A stretch of 64,000 bases of DNA from Flaviramulus_B aquimarinus (lineage in GTDB: Bacteria; Bacteroidota; Bacteroidia; Flavobacteriales; Flavobacteriaceae), in contig NZ_BAABJH010000001.1 of assembly GCF_039543205.1 (NCBI RefSeq), positions 1,302,001-1,366,000 of the forward strand, in the 5' to 3' direction. The position numbers and the translations under genes were made by a program. The notes under the pieces are model-generated. The model worked only from the letters and a program-made list of their open reading frames with translations, made no database searches and was not told the origin of the DNA. This document shows positions 1-8,221 of the stretch, piece after piece. Numbering within the stretch: position 1 is the stretch's first letter; the number at the start of each line of letters is the position of its first letter.

Positions 1-307
1 GAGTAACTGCTGCAGTACGTGGGCATGGTAAAGCAATAGTAATAGCATACAGACAAAAACAAAAGACTAAACTAAAAACTGGTGACACTTTTTTACCAAA
101 ATCAAACAAGGTACCCTGCAGCCTGGCATGTGCAAAAATAGCTAGTAATGGAAATATTGTTGCTGATGTCAGAAACCCTAAAGTCACCAACCACCAGTCT
201 GCACCAGACTTAAACCCTAATAAAGGTGGTAAAATTAAATTTCCAGCACCAAAAAAGCCAGCAAATAAAGCAAAACCGAATACAAAGGTTTCTTTAGTTT
301 TATTCAT
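1..307 (-). CDS. brnQ: Branched-chain amino acid carrier, BrnQ/LIVCS family (5' part only)
   Basis: The first 102 codons of a minus-strand gene; the rest lies before the window. I translated it from the ATG at 305-307. It begins MNKTKETFVFGFALFAGFFG, continues with a GAGNLILPP segment, and later reads ALPCPRTAAVT. These match the N-terminal signature of LIVCS carriers (GAGN-I-FPP in TM1, then A-PRTA-V). The family imports leucine, isoleucine and valine with Na+ or H+ across the inner membrane. Hydrophobic stretches at about residues 8-30, 38-60 and 75-95 fit the first three transmembrane helices. The gene is divergent from the hydrolase at 343, with a 35-nt gap. Confidence 0.85.
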   Translation of the reverse strand, partial: MNKTKETFVFGFALFAGFFGAGNLILPPLLGFKSGADWWLVTLGFLTSATIFPLLAIFAHARLQGTLFDFGKKVSPVFSLVFCFCLYAITIALPCPRTAAVT

Positions 308-317
308 AGTATGATTT

Positions 318-325
318 TATCTTTG
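318..325 (+). promoter_or_regulatory. Flavobacterial -7 element upstream of the hydrolase
   Basis: TATCTTTG matches the flavobacterial -7 consensus TANNTTTG and lies 17 nt before the ATG at 343. No TTG is present at the usual 17-23 nt upstream, so the promoter is only half supported. Confidence 0.4.
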
Positions 326-342
326 CCTAAGATAGATTAAAA

Positions 343-1122
343 ATGATTTTAGAGCACAAAGGCATTACTATTTTTTATACGGACCATGGAAAAGGAAGCG
401 CTATGGTCTTGCTCCATGGTTTTTTAGAAAATACCTCTATGTGGGATGCATTTGTCCCAACACTGTCAAAAAAAAATAGGGTTATTTGTATTGATTTGTT
501 AGGTCATGGTAAAACAGCATGTCTAGGTTATGTACATAGTATGGAGCTTATGGCGGAAGCTGTTGAAGCTGTTCTTAAGCATCTAAAAATAAGACGTTCT
601 GCTTTTATAGGACATTCTATGGGTGGTTATGTAGCACTCGCTTTAGCGGAAAAAAATACAGAATCAGTAAAAGGTTTATGTTTAATGAACTCTACTGCTC
701 ATGCTGACACTCCAGAAAAAAAACAAAACAGAAATCGAGCTATTTTAGCTGTAAAACAAAATCATAAAACATTTATAAGAATGGCCATTGCCAATCTGTT
801 CAGACCAAAAAACAGGATGCTTTTTTCTGAACAAATAAAGCAGGTTACAGAAGATGCACTTAAAACACCTTTACAAGGTATTGTTGCTGCACTAGAAGGC
901 ATGAAAATTAGAGAAGATAGACAAACCATACTCCATGCTACTCCCTATAAAAAAATGATGATAGTAAGTAAAAAAGACCCTGTACTAAATTACGAATCTC
1001 TAATTGCCCAATTAAAAAATACAGAAGTTAAACTGGTAGAATTTCCTGACGGACACATGAGTCATATTGAAAATAAAGATGAATTCTTACATGAAATAAT
1101 GCATTTCATCGAAAATATTTAG
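343..1122 (+). CDS. Alpha/beta-fold hydrolase
   Basis: A 259-residue cytoplasmic protein with no signal peptide. HGF at residues 25-27 is the oxyanion-hole region. The nucleophile elbow is GHSMGG with Ser92. A candidate acid lies in SKKDP (about 206), and the C-terminal GHMSH supplies the histidine (about 238). This is a complete Ser-Asp-His triad, typical of small carboxylesterases and C-C hydrolases of the Abhydrolase_1 family. The substrate cannot be read from the sequence. It appears to be a single-gene transcript; the next gene starts 59 nt downstream. Confidence 0.85.
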   Translation: MILEHKGITIFYTDHGKGSAMVLLHGFLENTSMWDAFVPTLSKKNRVICIDLLGHGKTACLGYVHSMELMAEAVEAVLKHLKIRRSAFIGHSMGGYVALALAEKNTESVKGLCLMNSTAHADTPEKKQNRNRAILAVKQNHKTFIRMAIANLFRPKNRMLFSEQIKQVTEDALKTPLQGIVAALEGMKIREDRQTILHATPYKKMMIVSKKDPVLNYESLIAQLKNTEVKLVEFPDGHMSHIENKDEFLHEIMHFIENI

Positions 1123-1132
1123 CTTTTTATCG
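1104..1132. promoter_or_regulatory. Paired TTTYATCG elements upstream of a zinc-ribbon-like gene
   Basis: TTTCATCG at 1104-1111 and TTTTATCG at 1125-1132 are direct repeats 21 bp apart, two helical turns. The first overlaps the last codons of the hydrolase. The same pair at the same spacing occurs before the related gene at 7456, and a 20-bp-spaced pair lies at 16704-16731. This looks like a tandem operator; the regulator is unknown. Confidence 0.35.
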
Positions 1133-1181
1133 GTTTATTGGTTTTATTTTCATAGCTTTATCATTCTCAAATCATAAAATC

Positions 1182-1448
1182 ATGAAAAAAACTACTAGTA
1201 AACCTAATTTGATACCAAAAATGTATTGCAATCTTTTTGGGCATGATTATCAAGTAACTAAAAGAGTAACTTACCACGTTAAGGAATATGCATGTAGACA
1301 TTGCAAAAAGGAATTAACAACAAACAGCAATGGAAATCTCATCGAACTGACACCCAAATTTAGAGAAATAAACGCTATACTGGAACGCATTCACGCCTCA
1401 AGAATGCAACGTTTAAAGGAAAAAACATTCGCTTCATCGATTTATTAA
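1182..1448 (+). CDS. Small zinc-ribbon-like protein, copy 1
   Basis: An 88-residue protein of unknown function. It carries YCNLFGHDY followed about 18 residues later by CRHC, so Cys, His and a CxxC pair could form a zinc site. The C-terminal half is polar and predicted helical (PKFREINAILERIH). It is closely similar to the next gene along nearly its whole length, so the two are a tandem duplication. The arrangement resembles short DUF1660-like Cys/His proteins, but that is only a resemblance. A paired TTTYATCG element lies just upstream. Confidence 0.7.
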   Translation: MKKTTSKPNLIPKMYCNLFGHDYQVTKRVTYHVKEYACRHCKKELTTNSNGNLIELTPKFREINAILERIHASRMQRLKEKTFASSIY

Positions 1449-1523
1449 CCACTTATTAACAGTTATTCGCTGGTTTTTAATACTTTAACCTTCTCTCTAA
1501 AGATTAAATTAATAAGTAAAACC

Positions 1524-1781
1524 ATGAGAAACATTCATTGCAAGGTGTTTGGGCATGACTATAAAGTAACGAGACATGTTACCTATCATGTAAAAGAATA
1601 CACCTGTAAAAATTGCAGAAGAGAACTTACCACCAACGGAAACGGTAATTTAATTGAACTCACACCTAAGTTTAGAGAAATTAATGACGTCTTAGAACGC
1701 ATACATTACAAACGCATTTTAAGACTAAACAAGCATCGTTCAAACCAGACTCAAAAAAAATCTACGCTGCGTATTGCTTAA
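1524..1781 (+). CDS. Small zinc-ribbon-like protein, copy 2
   Basis: An 85-residue paralogue of the gene at 1182. The CKVFGHDYKV and CKNCRRELTT segments and the block from GNLIELTPKF to LERIH are nearly unchanged between the two, while both ends differ. Conservation of Cys, His and CxxC suggests a bound metal. The stop codon overlaps the convergent thiL stop by 3 nt within a TTAA. Function unknown. Confidence 0.7.
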   Translation: MRNIHCKVFGHDYKVTRHVTYHVKEYTCKNCRRELTTNGNGNLIELTPKFREINDVLERIHYKRILRLNKHRSNQTQKKSTLRIA

Positions 1782-2824
1782 TCATTAAAATTCTTCCAAC
1801 CTTGCGCTTGTATCGGAATTCTAGAGTCTGCTCTGGTTACTAAATGCATACCTTCTTTTGCTTCCTTTATATAACCAATAACACTTAAATTTGGATTTGC
1901 TTTTATTTTAGGAAAATCGCTTTGTGAAACAGTAAACAACAATTCATAATCTTCACCGCCATTTAACACCACCGTTGTACTATCAATATTAAACTCCTCG
2001 CAAGTAGTTATAACTTGAGGGTCTAAAGGAATTTTTTCTTCATACAAATCGCATCCCACATCACTTTGCTTACATAAATGGATGATTTCTGAAGACAATC
2101 CATCACTAATATCAATCATAGACGTCGGCTTCACATCTAAATCATTCAATAATTTAATAATATCCTTACGGGCCTCAGGTTTTAACTGGCGTTCAATAAT
2201 ATAAGAATATTGCTCTAAATCCGGTTGACTGTTTGGATTTACCTTATACACTTCCTTTTCTCGTTCCAATACTTGTAGCCCCATATATGCTGCACCTAAA
2301 TCTCCAGAAACCACCAACAAATCATTTGGTTTAGCGCCATTTCTATAGACTTCATTATTTGTTTCAACTTCACCAATAGCCGTAACTGAAATTAACAACC
2401 CAGTATTAGACGATGTGGTATCCCCTCCAACAACATCAATATTATAAATTGAAGCTGCGGTTTCGATGCCTGCATACAAATCTTCTAAAGCTTCCAATGG
2501 AAATCGATTAGAAACCGCAATAGAAATGGTTATCTGAGTTGCTTTAGCATTCATGGCATAAACATCAGATAAATTAACAATAACAGCCTTATATCCCAAA
2601 TGCTTTAATGGCATATAACTTAGGTCAAAATGCACCCCTTCAACAAGCAAATCGGTAGTCACAACTATTTTCTTATTATCAAAACCTAATACGGCAGCAT
2701 CATCTCCAATACCTTTTATAGTGGATGTCTGTTTTAGTTTAAAATTTTTGGTCAAATGATCTATAAGTCCAAATTCCCCTAAATCGCTTAACTTAGTAAG
2801 CTGTTGGTTTTTATCTTCTATCAT
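1778..2824 (-). CDS. thiL: Thiamine-monophosphate kinase
   Basis: A 348-residue cytoplasmic enzyme that phosphorylates thiamine monophosphate to thiamine diphosphate with ATP, the last step of cofactor synthesis. GIGDDAAV at residues 38-45, VGGDTTSS near 133, DISDGLSSE near 237 and NGGEDYELLF near 290 are the Mg/ATP- and substrate-binding segments of the ThiL/PurM fold. Length is normal. It is monocistronic and convergent with the zinc-ribbon-like pair. A TATTTTTG -7 element ends 5 nt from the ATG, so the transcript may be almost leaderless. Confidence 0.95.
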   Translation of the reverse strand: MIEDKNQQLTKLSDLGEFGLIDHLTKNFKLKQTSTIKGIGDDAAVLGFDNKKIVVTTDLLVEGVHFDLSYMPLKHLGYKAVIVNLSDVYAMNAKATQITISIAVSNRFPLEALEDLYAGIETAASIYNIDVVGGDTTSSNTGLLISVTAIGEVETNNEVYRNGAKPNDLLVVSGDLGAAYMGLQVLEREKEVYKVNPNSQPDLEQYSYIIERQLKPEARKDIIKLLNDLDVKPTSMIDISDGLSSEIIHLCKQSDVGCDLYEEKIPLDPQVITTCEEFNIDSTTVVLNGGEDYELLFTVSQSDFPKIKANPNLSVIGYIKEAKEGMHLVTRADSRIPIQAQGWKNFND

Positions 2825-2828
2825 ATTG

Positions 2829-2836
2829 CAAAAATA
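2829..2836 (-). promoter_or_regulatory. -7 element of thiL
   Basis: On the minus strand this reads TATTTTTG, a TANNTTTG match immediately upstream of the thiL ATG at 2824. The adjacent TTTGCAA-ATG context is also seen before hflX (25338-25345). Confidence 0.4.
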
Positions 2837-2908
2837 AGAAGCTAATTTTGTTTTTACTATCTTTATACTAAAACATAACCTATTTTAGTTATAATTATAA
2901 ATTTTGCT

Positions 2909-4168
2909 ATGAAACATTTAAGTATTATTAACGGTCTCATTTTGGGCTGTTTTTTAGTTTTTTTTACACAATCTTGTAATAACGACGACGACATACCGCC
3001 AATAACAAACACAGATATCGCTCCATTAGCTAAATGCGAAAATGGGTTTGCAGATATTTACCCTTGTAATGATTACGACCTTATGGCAAACATTCCTTTA
3101 AGTACTTTTGGTGCTGCAGAAGGAACTGATTGTTGGGGATGGACAGACTCAACTACTGGAAAAGAATATGCTTTAATGGCAAATAATAATAATACAGCAT
3201 TTATAGATATCACGAAACCTAACGACCCCATTTACCTAGGTAATTTACCAACTGCCACAACTACTAGCCCTTGGCGTGATGTTAAAGTATATAAAGATCA
3301 TGCCTTTATTGTTTCTGATTGTACTTTTGGCGACCCTACTTGTAATGATGATCATGGAATGCAAGTTTTCGATTTAACACGTTTAAGAAACATAGCGAAT
3401 CCTCCTGAAACATTTACTGCAGATACTCACTTTACTGAATTTGGGAAATCTCATAATATTGTAATTAATGAAGATACTGGTTATGCCTACGTAGTTGGCG
3501 CAAATAGAAACTCAACATTTGGCGGCGGCCCAATATTTATTAACATTCAAGACCCAAAAAATCCTGTTTCTGAAGGCGGGTTTAGAGAAGGTGGGTACTC
3601 ACATGATGCACAAGTTGTAACATATAATGGTCCTGACTCGGATTATACTGGTAAAGAAATATTAATTGGTAGTAATGAAAATGAAGTGGTTATTGCAGAT
3701 GTAACCGATAAATCTAACCCAACAATTATTTCGACTATTAGCTATGATAATGTACGGTATGCACATCAAGGTTGGTTTACTGAAGACATGAATTACTTTA
3801 TTTTAGGTGATGAATTAGACGAATTTAGAATTGGAAGCAATACCAGAACTATTGTTTTTGATTTTAAAGATTTGGACAATCCTATTTATCATTTTGATTA
3901 TTTTGGAGCTAGTGCAGCAATTGATCATAATGGCTATGTAAATAACAATGTTTACTATTTTGCAAGTTATAGGGCTGGTGTTCGTATGCTAGATATATCA
4001 CAAATTTCGGGAAAATCTTTTACAGAAATAGGCTTTTTTGACACATACCCTGCTAATAATAATTCTGAATTTGACGGGGCTTGGAACATATACCCATATT
4101 TTGCAAGTGGAAATATAATTGTTAGCGATATCAATAGAGGCTTATTTATTATTAGAAAAAGTAGCTAA
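2909..4168 (+). CDS. LVIVD-repeat (choice-of-anchor B) lipoprotein
   Basis: A 419-residue protein with a lipoprotein signal (FFTQSC, Cys at about 23) followed by NNDDD, an acid-rich stretch typical of surface-exported Bacteroidota lipoproteins. The body has repeated LVIVD-type blades (ALMANNNNTAFIDITKPNDP, GMQVFDLTRL, FINIQDPKNPV, VVIADVTDKSNP), as in choice-of-anchor B beta-propellers. The enzymatic role is unknown; binding or adhesion is plausible. It is first in a four-gene lipoprotein operon, with 6 nt to the next gene. Confidence 0.8.
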   Translation: MKHLSIINGLILGCFLVFFTQSCNNDDDIPPITNTDIAPLAKCENGFADIYPCNDYDLMANIPLSTFGAAEGTDCWGWTDSTTGKEYALMANNNNTAFIDITKPNDPIYLGNLPTATTTSPWRDVKVYKDHAFIVSDCTFGDPTCNDDHGMQVFDLTRLRNIANPPETFTADTHFTEFGKSHNIVINEDTGYAYVVGANRNSTFGGGPIFINIQDPKNPVSEGGFREGGYSHDAQVVTYNGPDSDYTGKEILIGSNENEVVIADVTDKSNPTIISTISYDNVRYAHQGWFTEDMNYFILGDELDEFRIGSNTRTIVFDFKDLDNPIYHFDYFGASAAIDHNGYVNNNVYYFASYRAGVRMLDISQISGKSFTEIGFFDTYPANNNSEFDGAWNIYPYFASGNIIVSDINRGLFIIRKSS

Positions 4169-4174
4169 TCTAAA

Positions 4175-5530
4175 ATGTCTACTTGCTTAAAGAAACACAT
4201 ATTAGCACTAACTATTGTTTTTTTTATTTTTAATTGTTCTAAAAATGACGATAACAATGGAGGGACCTCAAATGCTGTTACTATTGATTTTGTTAAAACA
4301 CTAGGAGGCACAAAAAATGAAACGGGTCAGGCTATTGTAAAAACTTCTGATGGCGGCTATGCTATTTTAGGTCATACCCAAAGTATGGATGGAGATATTA
4401 CAGATAAATCAAATGAATCTTTCAATTACTGGCTTCTTAAATTTGACCAAAATGACACTCTAGAATGGCAAAAAAATTATGGAGGAAGCGATGATGATAG
4501 AGGCCGTGATATCATTCAAACTTCAGATAATGGTTACGCTATTATTGGATATAGTAAAAGCAATGATGATGATGTTACAAATAATAATGGCGCTCATGAT
4601 TTTTGGGTTTCAAAATTAGATCCTTCTGGAAACATTTTATGGGAAAAGAATTATGGTTTCTCAGGAGCAGATATTGGTAATTCCATTATACAAACTAAAG
4701 ATGGCGGTTTTCTCTTAACCGGTGTTTTGGATGTCTCGGCTTCCAATGGCGCTGGAAATAGTAAAAGTGTAAAATCAAAATTTTCAAGAAAACATGCTGG
4801 CGGTGATTATTGGACAGTCAAAATAAATGCCTTAGGAGAAAAGCAATGGAGCAGATATTTTGGAGGCACTTTTACAGACACGCCTTATGATGCTATACAA
4901 ACTGATGATAATGGCTACCTTTTAGTTGGCTCTTCGGATAGTGAAGATGTTGATATTAAGAACAGTAAAGGCGCTTATGATTTCTGGATTGTTAAGATTT
5001 CTGAAACTGGCACTTTAATCTGGGAAAAGTCTTTTGGTGGCTCTCAAACTGATGAGGCCAGAGCCATAATTAAATCCGACGACGGAAACTATATTATTGT
5101 TGGCAATACTAGAAGTGATGATTTAGACGTTACAAACAACAAAGGTGCTGCCGATTTATGGACCATTAAAATATCGCCAGCAGGTGAGTTTATTTGGGAA
5201 AAATCTTTTGGTGGCAGCAGTTTTGATGTAGCCCAATCCATATCAAAAACTCAAGATGGTGGTTTTATTATATCAGGAAACTCAAGAAGTGCTGATGGTA
5301 ATTTAACAGATAATAAAGGCCAGAATGATGCTTGGGTTATAAAAATAGATACTAATGGCAATCTAAAATGGCAAAAAACAGTTGGTGGTTCAGATATTGA
5401 TTTCGCCTATGATGTTGTTGAAATAAATAATAAAGATATAATAGTCGTTGGAGATTCAAGCAGTTCTAATTTAGATGTTTCTAATAATAACGGATTTACT
5501 GACTTACTGATTTTTAAAATAAAACAATGA
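4175..5530 (+). CDS. Repeat-rich beta-propeller-like lipoprotein
   Basis: A 451-residue lipoprotein (lipobox IFNCSK, then NDDN). About seven repeats of roughly 55-60 residues cover the mature protein, each with a core like DGGY-I-G-S-S-D followed by G-D-W--K---G---W-K-FGGS--D. This is a regular beta-rich array, probably a propeller resembling delta-60/kelch-type repeats. One repeat carries an insertion rich in Ser, Asn and Lys near residue 195. The stop overlaps the next start as ATGA, indicating translational coupling to the MbnP-like gene. Confidence 0.75.
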   Translation: MSTCLKKHILALTIVFFIFNCSKNDDNNGGTSNAVTIDFVKTLGGTKNETGQAIVKTSDGGYAILGHTQSMDGDITDKSNESFNYWLLKFDQNDTLEWQKNYGGSDDDRGRDIIQTSDNGYAIIGYSKSNDDDVTNNNGAHDFWVSKLDPSGNILWEKNYGFSGADIGNSIIQTKDGGFLLTGVLDVSASNGAGNSKSVKSKFSRKHAGGDYWTVKINALGEKQWSRYFGGTFTDTPYDAIQTDDNGYLLVGSSDSEDVDIKNSKGAYDFWIVKISETGTLIWEKSFGGSQTDEARAIIKSDDGNYIIVGNTRSDDLDVTNNKGAADLWTIKISPAGEFIWEKSFGGSSFDVAQSISKTQDGGFIISGNSRSADGNLTDNKGQNDAWVIKIDTNGNLKWQKTVGGSDIDFAYDVVEINNKDIIVVGDSSSSNLDVSNNNGFTDLLIFKIKQ

Positions 5531-6291
5531 AAAAAATACGCCCCATATTCTTAATTCTCCTTTTGTTAATAGTATCATGCTCTGATGATAATGACGACAA
5601 GGTTTCCCAAGCTAATATTACTTTTAATTTTAATCATAATTGGGATGAAACACCTGTTACAAATACAGATTTCAACACCATTCAATTCACTAATGCTAAT
5701 GGTGAGCAAATGAGCATTACAAAGCTTCGTTATTTAATTTCTAACATAACATTCACATCAACAAATAGAGAAAGACTTGTTTTAGCTGGCTATAGTTTAG
5801 TAGATCTAACCAACGCAACAAACCTGTCTTTTACCTCATTAACCAATATTCCGATTGGCAAGTATAACAATGTATCATTTACTTTTGGGTTCAACAATGA
5901 TCATAACTATAATAATTATACCGATTTAAATTCAGCATCATGGAATGTCCCAGAAATGCTAGGAGGCGGATACCACTACATGCAACTCGAAGGCAAATTT
6001 ATAGACAACACGAGCACAGAAACCGGTTATGCATATCATGCTATTAGAGCAGTAGATAATTCTAAAACACCACTAGAATTTCAAGACACCTTTTTTGAGG
6101 TTAATTTAGGCGAAGTTACCATTACTAATAATACCGTTTTTAATATTGAAATGAATATTGCCGAATGGTTTAAAACCCCAAATACTTGGAATTTGAATGT
6201 GTTAAACAACATGCTCATGCCTAATTTTAATGCTCAAGTTATGATGTTTGAAAACGGACAAGATGTATTTAGTTTAGAATCGGTTAATTAA
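5527..6291 (+). CDS. MbnP-like lipoprotein
   Basis: A 254-residue lipoprotein (lipobox LIVSCSDDNDD, probably surface-exposed). The body matches the Bacteroidota MbnP-like family: ITFNFNHNWDETPV, then ANGEQMSITKLRYLISNI, then NVPEMLGGGYHYMQLEGKF, ending with AEWFKTPNTW. In methanotrophs MbnP is a periplasmic copper-binding protein whose tryptophan is oxidised by its di-heme partner MbnH. Trp residues at HNW, ASW, AEW and NTW and several His residues are present here. The next gene is a MauG-type di-heme protein 4 nt downstream, which supports a real partner pair. Copper binding itself is inference. Confidence 0.82.
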   Translation: MKKIRPIFLILLLLIVSCSDDNDDKVSQANITFNFNHNWDETPVTNTDFNTIQFTNANGEQMSITKLRYLISNITFTSTNRERLVLAGYSLVDLTNATNLSFTSLTNIPIGKYNNVSFTFGFNNDHNYNNYTDLNSASWNVPEMLGGGYHYMQLEGKFIDNTSTETGYAYHAIRAVDNSKTPLEFQDTFFEVNLGEVTITNNTVFNIEMNIAEWFKTPNTWNLNVLNNMLMPNFNAQVMMFENGQDVFSLESVN

Positions 6292-6295
6292 TAAT

Positions 6296-7360
6296 ATGGC
6301 AAAGTGGATTTCATATGGTATGCTTCTTCTTTGTATTTGTTTGTCATGTTCAAATGAAAGTGTAGAACAGTATGTACCTACCCCAAGTGCACTAGAAATC
6401 CCGAAACTATTTGAAAACAATATCCTTTCACCAGTAATTCCAGTAGACAATCCGCAAACTGTTGAAGGTATTGCTTTAGGGAAAAAATTATTTTTCGACC
6501 CCCTCTTATCAATAGATAATACACAAGCATGCGCAGATTGCCATGCCCCAGAACATGCATTTTCAGATCCCGATAGATTCAGCGATGGCGTTGATGGTTT
6601 TTTGGGAACTCGAAATTCCATGCCCCTATTTAATTTAGCATGGAATTATGATGAAAAATTCTTTTGGGATGGCAAATCTTTTAGTTTAGAGCATCAAGCA
6701 TTTAGTCCAGTTACAGACCCTATTGAAATGAAAAGCACATGGGCTCAAGTTGAACAAAAATTGCAACAACATTCAGAATACCCAGATTTGTTCGAAAAAG
6801 CTTTTGGAAACCAAGCTATCGATTCTACCTTAGTTACAAAAGCTATAGCTCAATTTGAACGCACCTTGATTTCTTCAAATTCAAAATTCGATAAATTCCT
6901 TTTAGGAGAAGCAACATTAACACCTCAAGAGCAAAATGGTTTTAATGTATTTATGGATGAAGCTAGGGGCGACTGTTTTCATTGCCATGGAAGCGATAAA
7001 AATCCCTTATGGACGGACAACATATTCCATAATAATGGTTTAGATGCCACATTTACAGATTTAGGTTTAGGCGCTATAACAGGAGACCCTGCAGATAATG
7101 GGAAATTTAAATCGCCGTCACTTCGCAATCTTGCTTTCACAGCACCTTATATGCACGATGGCAGGTTTGCAACACTTGAAGACGTTATAAACCATTACAG
7201 CGAAGGCTTAAAAAATTCTTCAACAATAGACCCTTTAATGAAAAAAGTGACCCAAGGAGGCGTAGGTTTAACAGAACAAGATAAAGCAGACTTAAAGGCG
7301 TTTCTTATAGCCCTCTCCGACTATGATTTCATCAATAATAGCAGCTTTAAAAACGAATAA
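6296..7360 (+). CDS. Di-heme cytochrome c peroxidase-family lipoprotein (MbnH/MauG-like)
   Basis: A 354-residue protein with lipoprotein signal LLLCICLSCSNES. Two c-type haem sites, CADCH (79-83) and CFHCH (227-231), sit in the bacterial di-haem peroxidase fold. NSMPLFNLAW and the C-terminal TAPYMHDGRF are family hallmarks. The family includes hydrogen-peroxide reductases, MauG and MbnH. The partner MbnP-like gene immediately upstream favours an MbnH-type protein-modifying role over a simple peroxidase. It is last in the lipoprotein operon. Maturation needs cytochrome c biogenesis outside the inner membrane. Confidence 0.88.
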   Translation: MAKWISYGMLLLCICLSCSNESVEQYVPTPSALEIPKLFENNILSPVIPVDNPQTVEGIALGKKLFFDPLLSIDNTQACADCHAPEHAFSDPDRFSDGVDGFLGTRNSMPLFNLAWNYDEKFFWDGKSFSLEHQAFSPVTDPIEMKSTWAQVEQKLQQHSEYPDLFEKAFGNQAIDSTLVTKAIAQFERTLISSNSKFDKFLLGEATLTPQEQNGFNVFMDEARGDCFHCHGSDKNPLWTDNIFHNNGLDATFTDLGLGAITGDPADNGKFKSPSLRNLAFTAPYMHDGRFATLEDVINHYSEGLKNSSTIDPLMKKVTQGGVGLTEQDKADLKAFLIALSDYDFINNSSFKNE

Positions 7361-7378
7361 GACTACAAAAATGATGTA

Positions 7379-7407
7379 TTTCATCGAAAATAATTAAGTT
7401 TTCATCG
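7379..7407. promoter_or_regulatory. Paired TTTCATCG elements upstream of the third zinc-ribbon-like gene
   Basis: TTTCATCG occurs at 7379-7386 and 7400-7407, 21 bp apart, and is followed by an inverted TCATC/GATGA (7402-7418). The first 15 bp around the left copy are identical to the element at 1103, and about 26 of 30 positions agree overall. Confidence 0.35.
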
Positions 7408-7455
7408 TACTTTGATGAATTTTCACTTAATTTAATCATTCAGAAAATCGTTTTT

Positions 7456-7659
7456 ATGCCAACCAAAATAACTTCAACACTTTTTTGCGCCACTTACGGA
7501 CATAATTATTTTCGTTTGAGTGAAGCCAATGAGAACACTCCTGAATTAATTTGCAAATGCTGTAAAAATTATTTTGAATTCAACAAAATCGGAGATATTG
7601 TTTATGCCAGTCAGAAGCAAAATGAATCCTACTCATTTTTACAAAACCTATCTGCATAA
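7456..7659 (+). CDS. Small zinc-ribbon-like protein, distant copy 3
   Basis: A 67-residue protein with LFCATYGHNYFRL and then CKCCKNYFEF. This keeps the C-x(3)-GH-x-Y plus CxxC layout of the pair at 1182 and 1524, but the rest is diverged and the C-terminal helix is shorter. It is probably a distant paralogue. It is a stand-alone gene between the lipoprotein operon and suf, preceded by the paired TTTCATCG element. Function unknown. Confidence 0.6.
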   Translation: MPTKITSTLFCATYGHNYFRLSEANENTPELICKCCKNYFEFNKIGDIVYASQKQNESYSFLQNLSA

Positions 7660-7800
7660 TTAAAAAAATTACTTAGTAAATTTCACTTAATTTCAAGTCA
7701 TAAAGCTAATACTTAAGCCTTTCTTTTTTCAATAAGGAAAACCTATAAAACTATATGCTAATATAATGTTAGGTTATGTGGTAATCCATGACTTATATTG

Positions 7801-7808
7801 TATATTTG
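7801..7808 (+). promoter_or_regulatory. -7 element of the suf operon promoter
   Basis: TATATTTG matches TANNTTTG 70 nt before the sufA ATG. The -33 TTG is not clear at normal spacing. The 218-nt spacer upstream of sufA has no other feature, so this is the best operon promoter candidate. Confidence 0.45.
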
Positions 7809-7877
7809 CACTCTATTTAGAAACTGTCTTAATAAAAACACCATTAAAACAGTACTAAATCTAACAAGATAAAGACT

Positions 7878-8207
7878 ATGATAAAAGTTTCTGAAACAGC
7901 TAAAAAAAAGGTTATCGAGCTTATGCAAGATGATGGCTATAATCCAACTACAGATTTTGTACGTGTTGGTGTTAAAAGTGGGGGTTGTTCTGGTTTATCT
8001 TACGACCTAAAGTTTGATAAAGAAAATCAAGAAGAAGATAAAGTATTTGTTGATAATGATATCAAAATCATTGTAGATAAAAAAAGCTTTTTATACTTAA
8101 TAGGCACAACACTAGAATATTCAGGTGGATTAAACGGAACAGGCTTCGTTTTTAATAATCCAAACGCAAACCGCACATGTGGTTGTGGCGAATCATTTTC
8201 ACTATAA
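7878..8207 (+). CDS. sufA: Iron-sulfur cluster carrier, HesB/IscA/SufA family
   Basis: A 109-residue A-type carrier that receives Fe-S clusters from SufBCD and passes them to apoproteins. The three invariant cysteines are present: Cys37 in SGGCSGL and Cys101 and Cys103 in TCGCGESF at the C-terminus. First gene of the suf operon; sufB follows after 14 nt. Confidence 0.93.
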   Translation: MIKVSETAKKKVIELMQDDGYNPTTDFVRVGVKSGGCSGLSYDLKFDKENQEEDKVFVDNDIKIIVDKKSFLYLIGTTLEYSGGLNGTGFVFNNPNANRTCGCGESFSL

Positions 8208-8221
8208 AACAAGAAAGCATT

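Noticed and set aside
6274..6621. 115-codon minus-strand frame over the di-haem peroxidase start
   Set aside because: It overlaps the signal peptide and first haem region of a well supported gene and shows no known motif.
8177..8221. Longer sufB start
   Set aside because: It overlaps sufA and adds 15 residues unlike the family; the ATG at 8222 gives the standard N-terminus.
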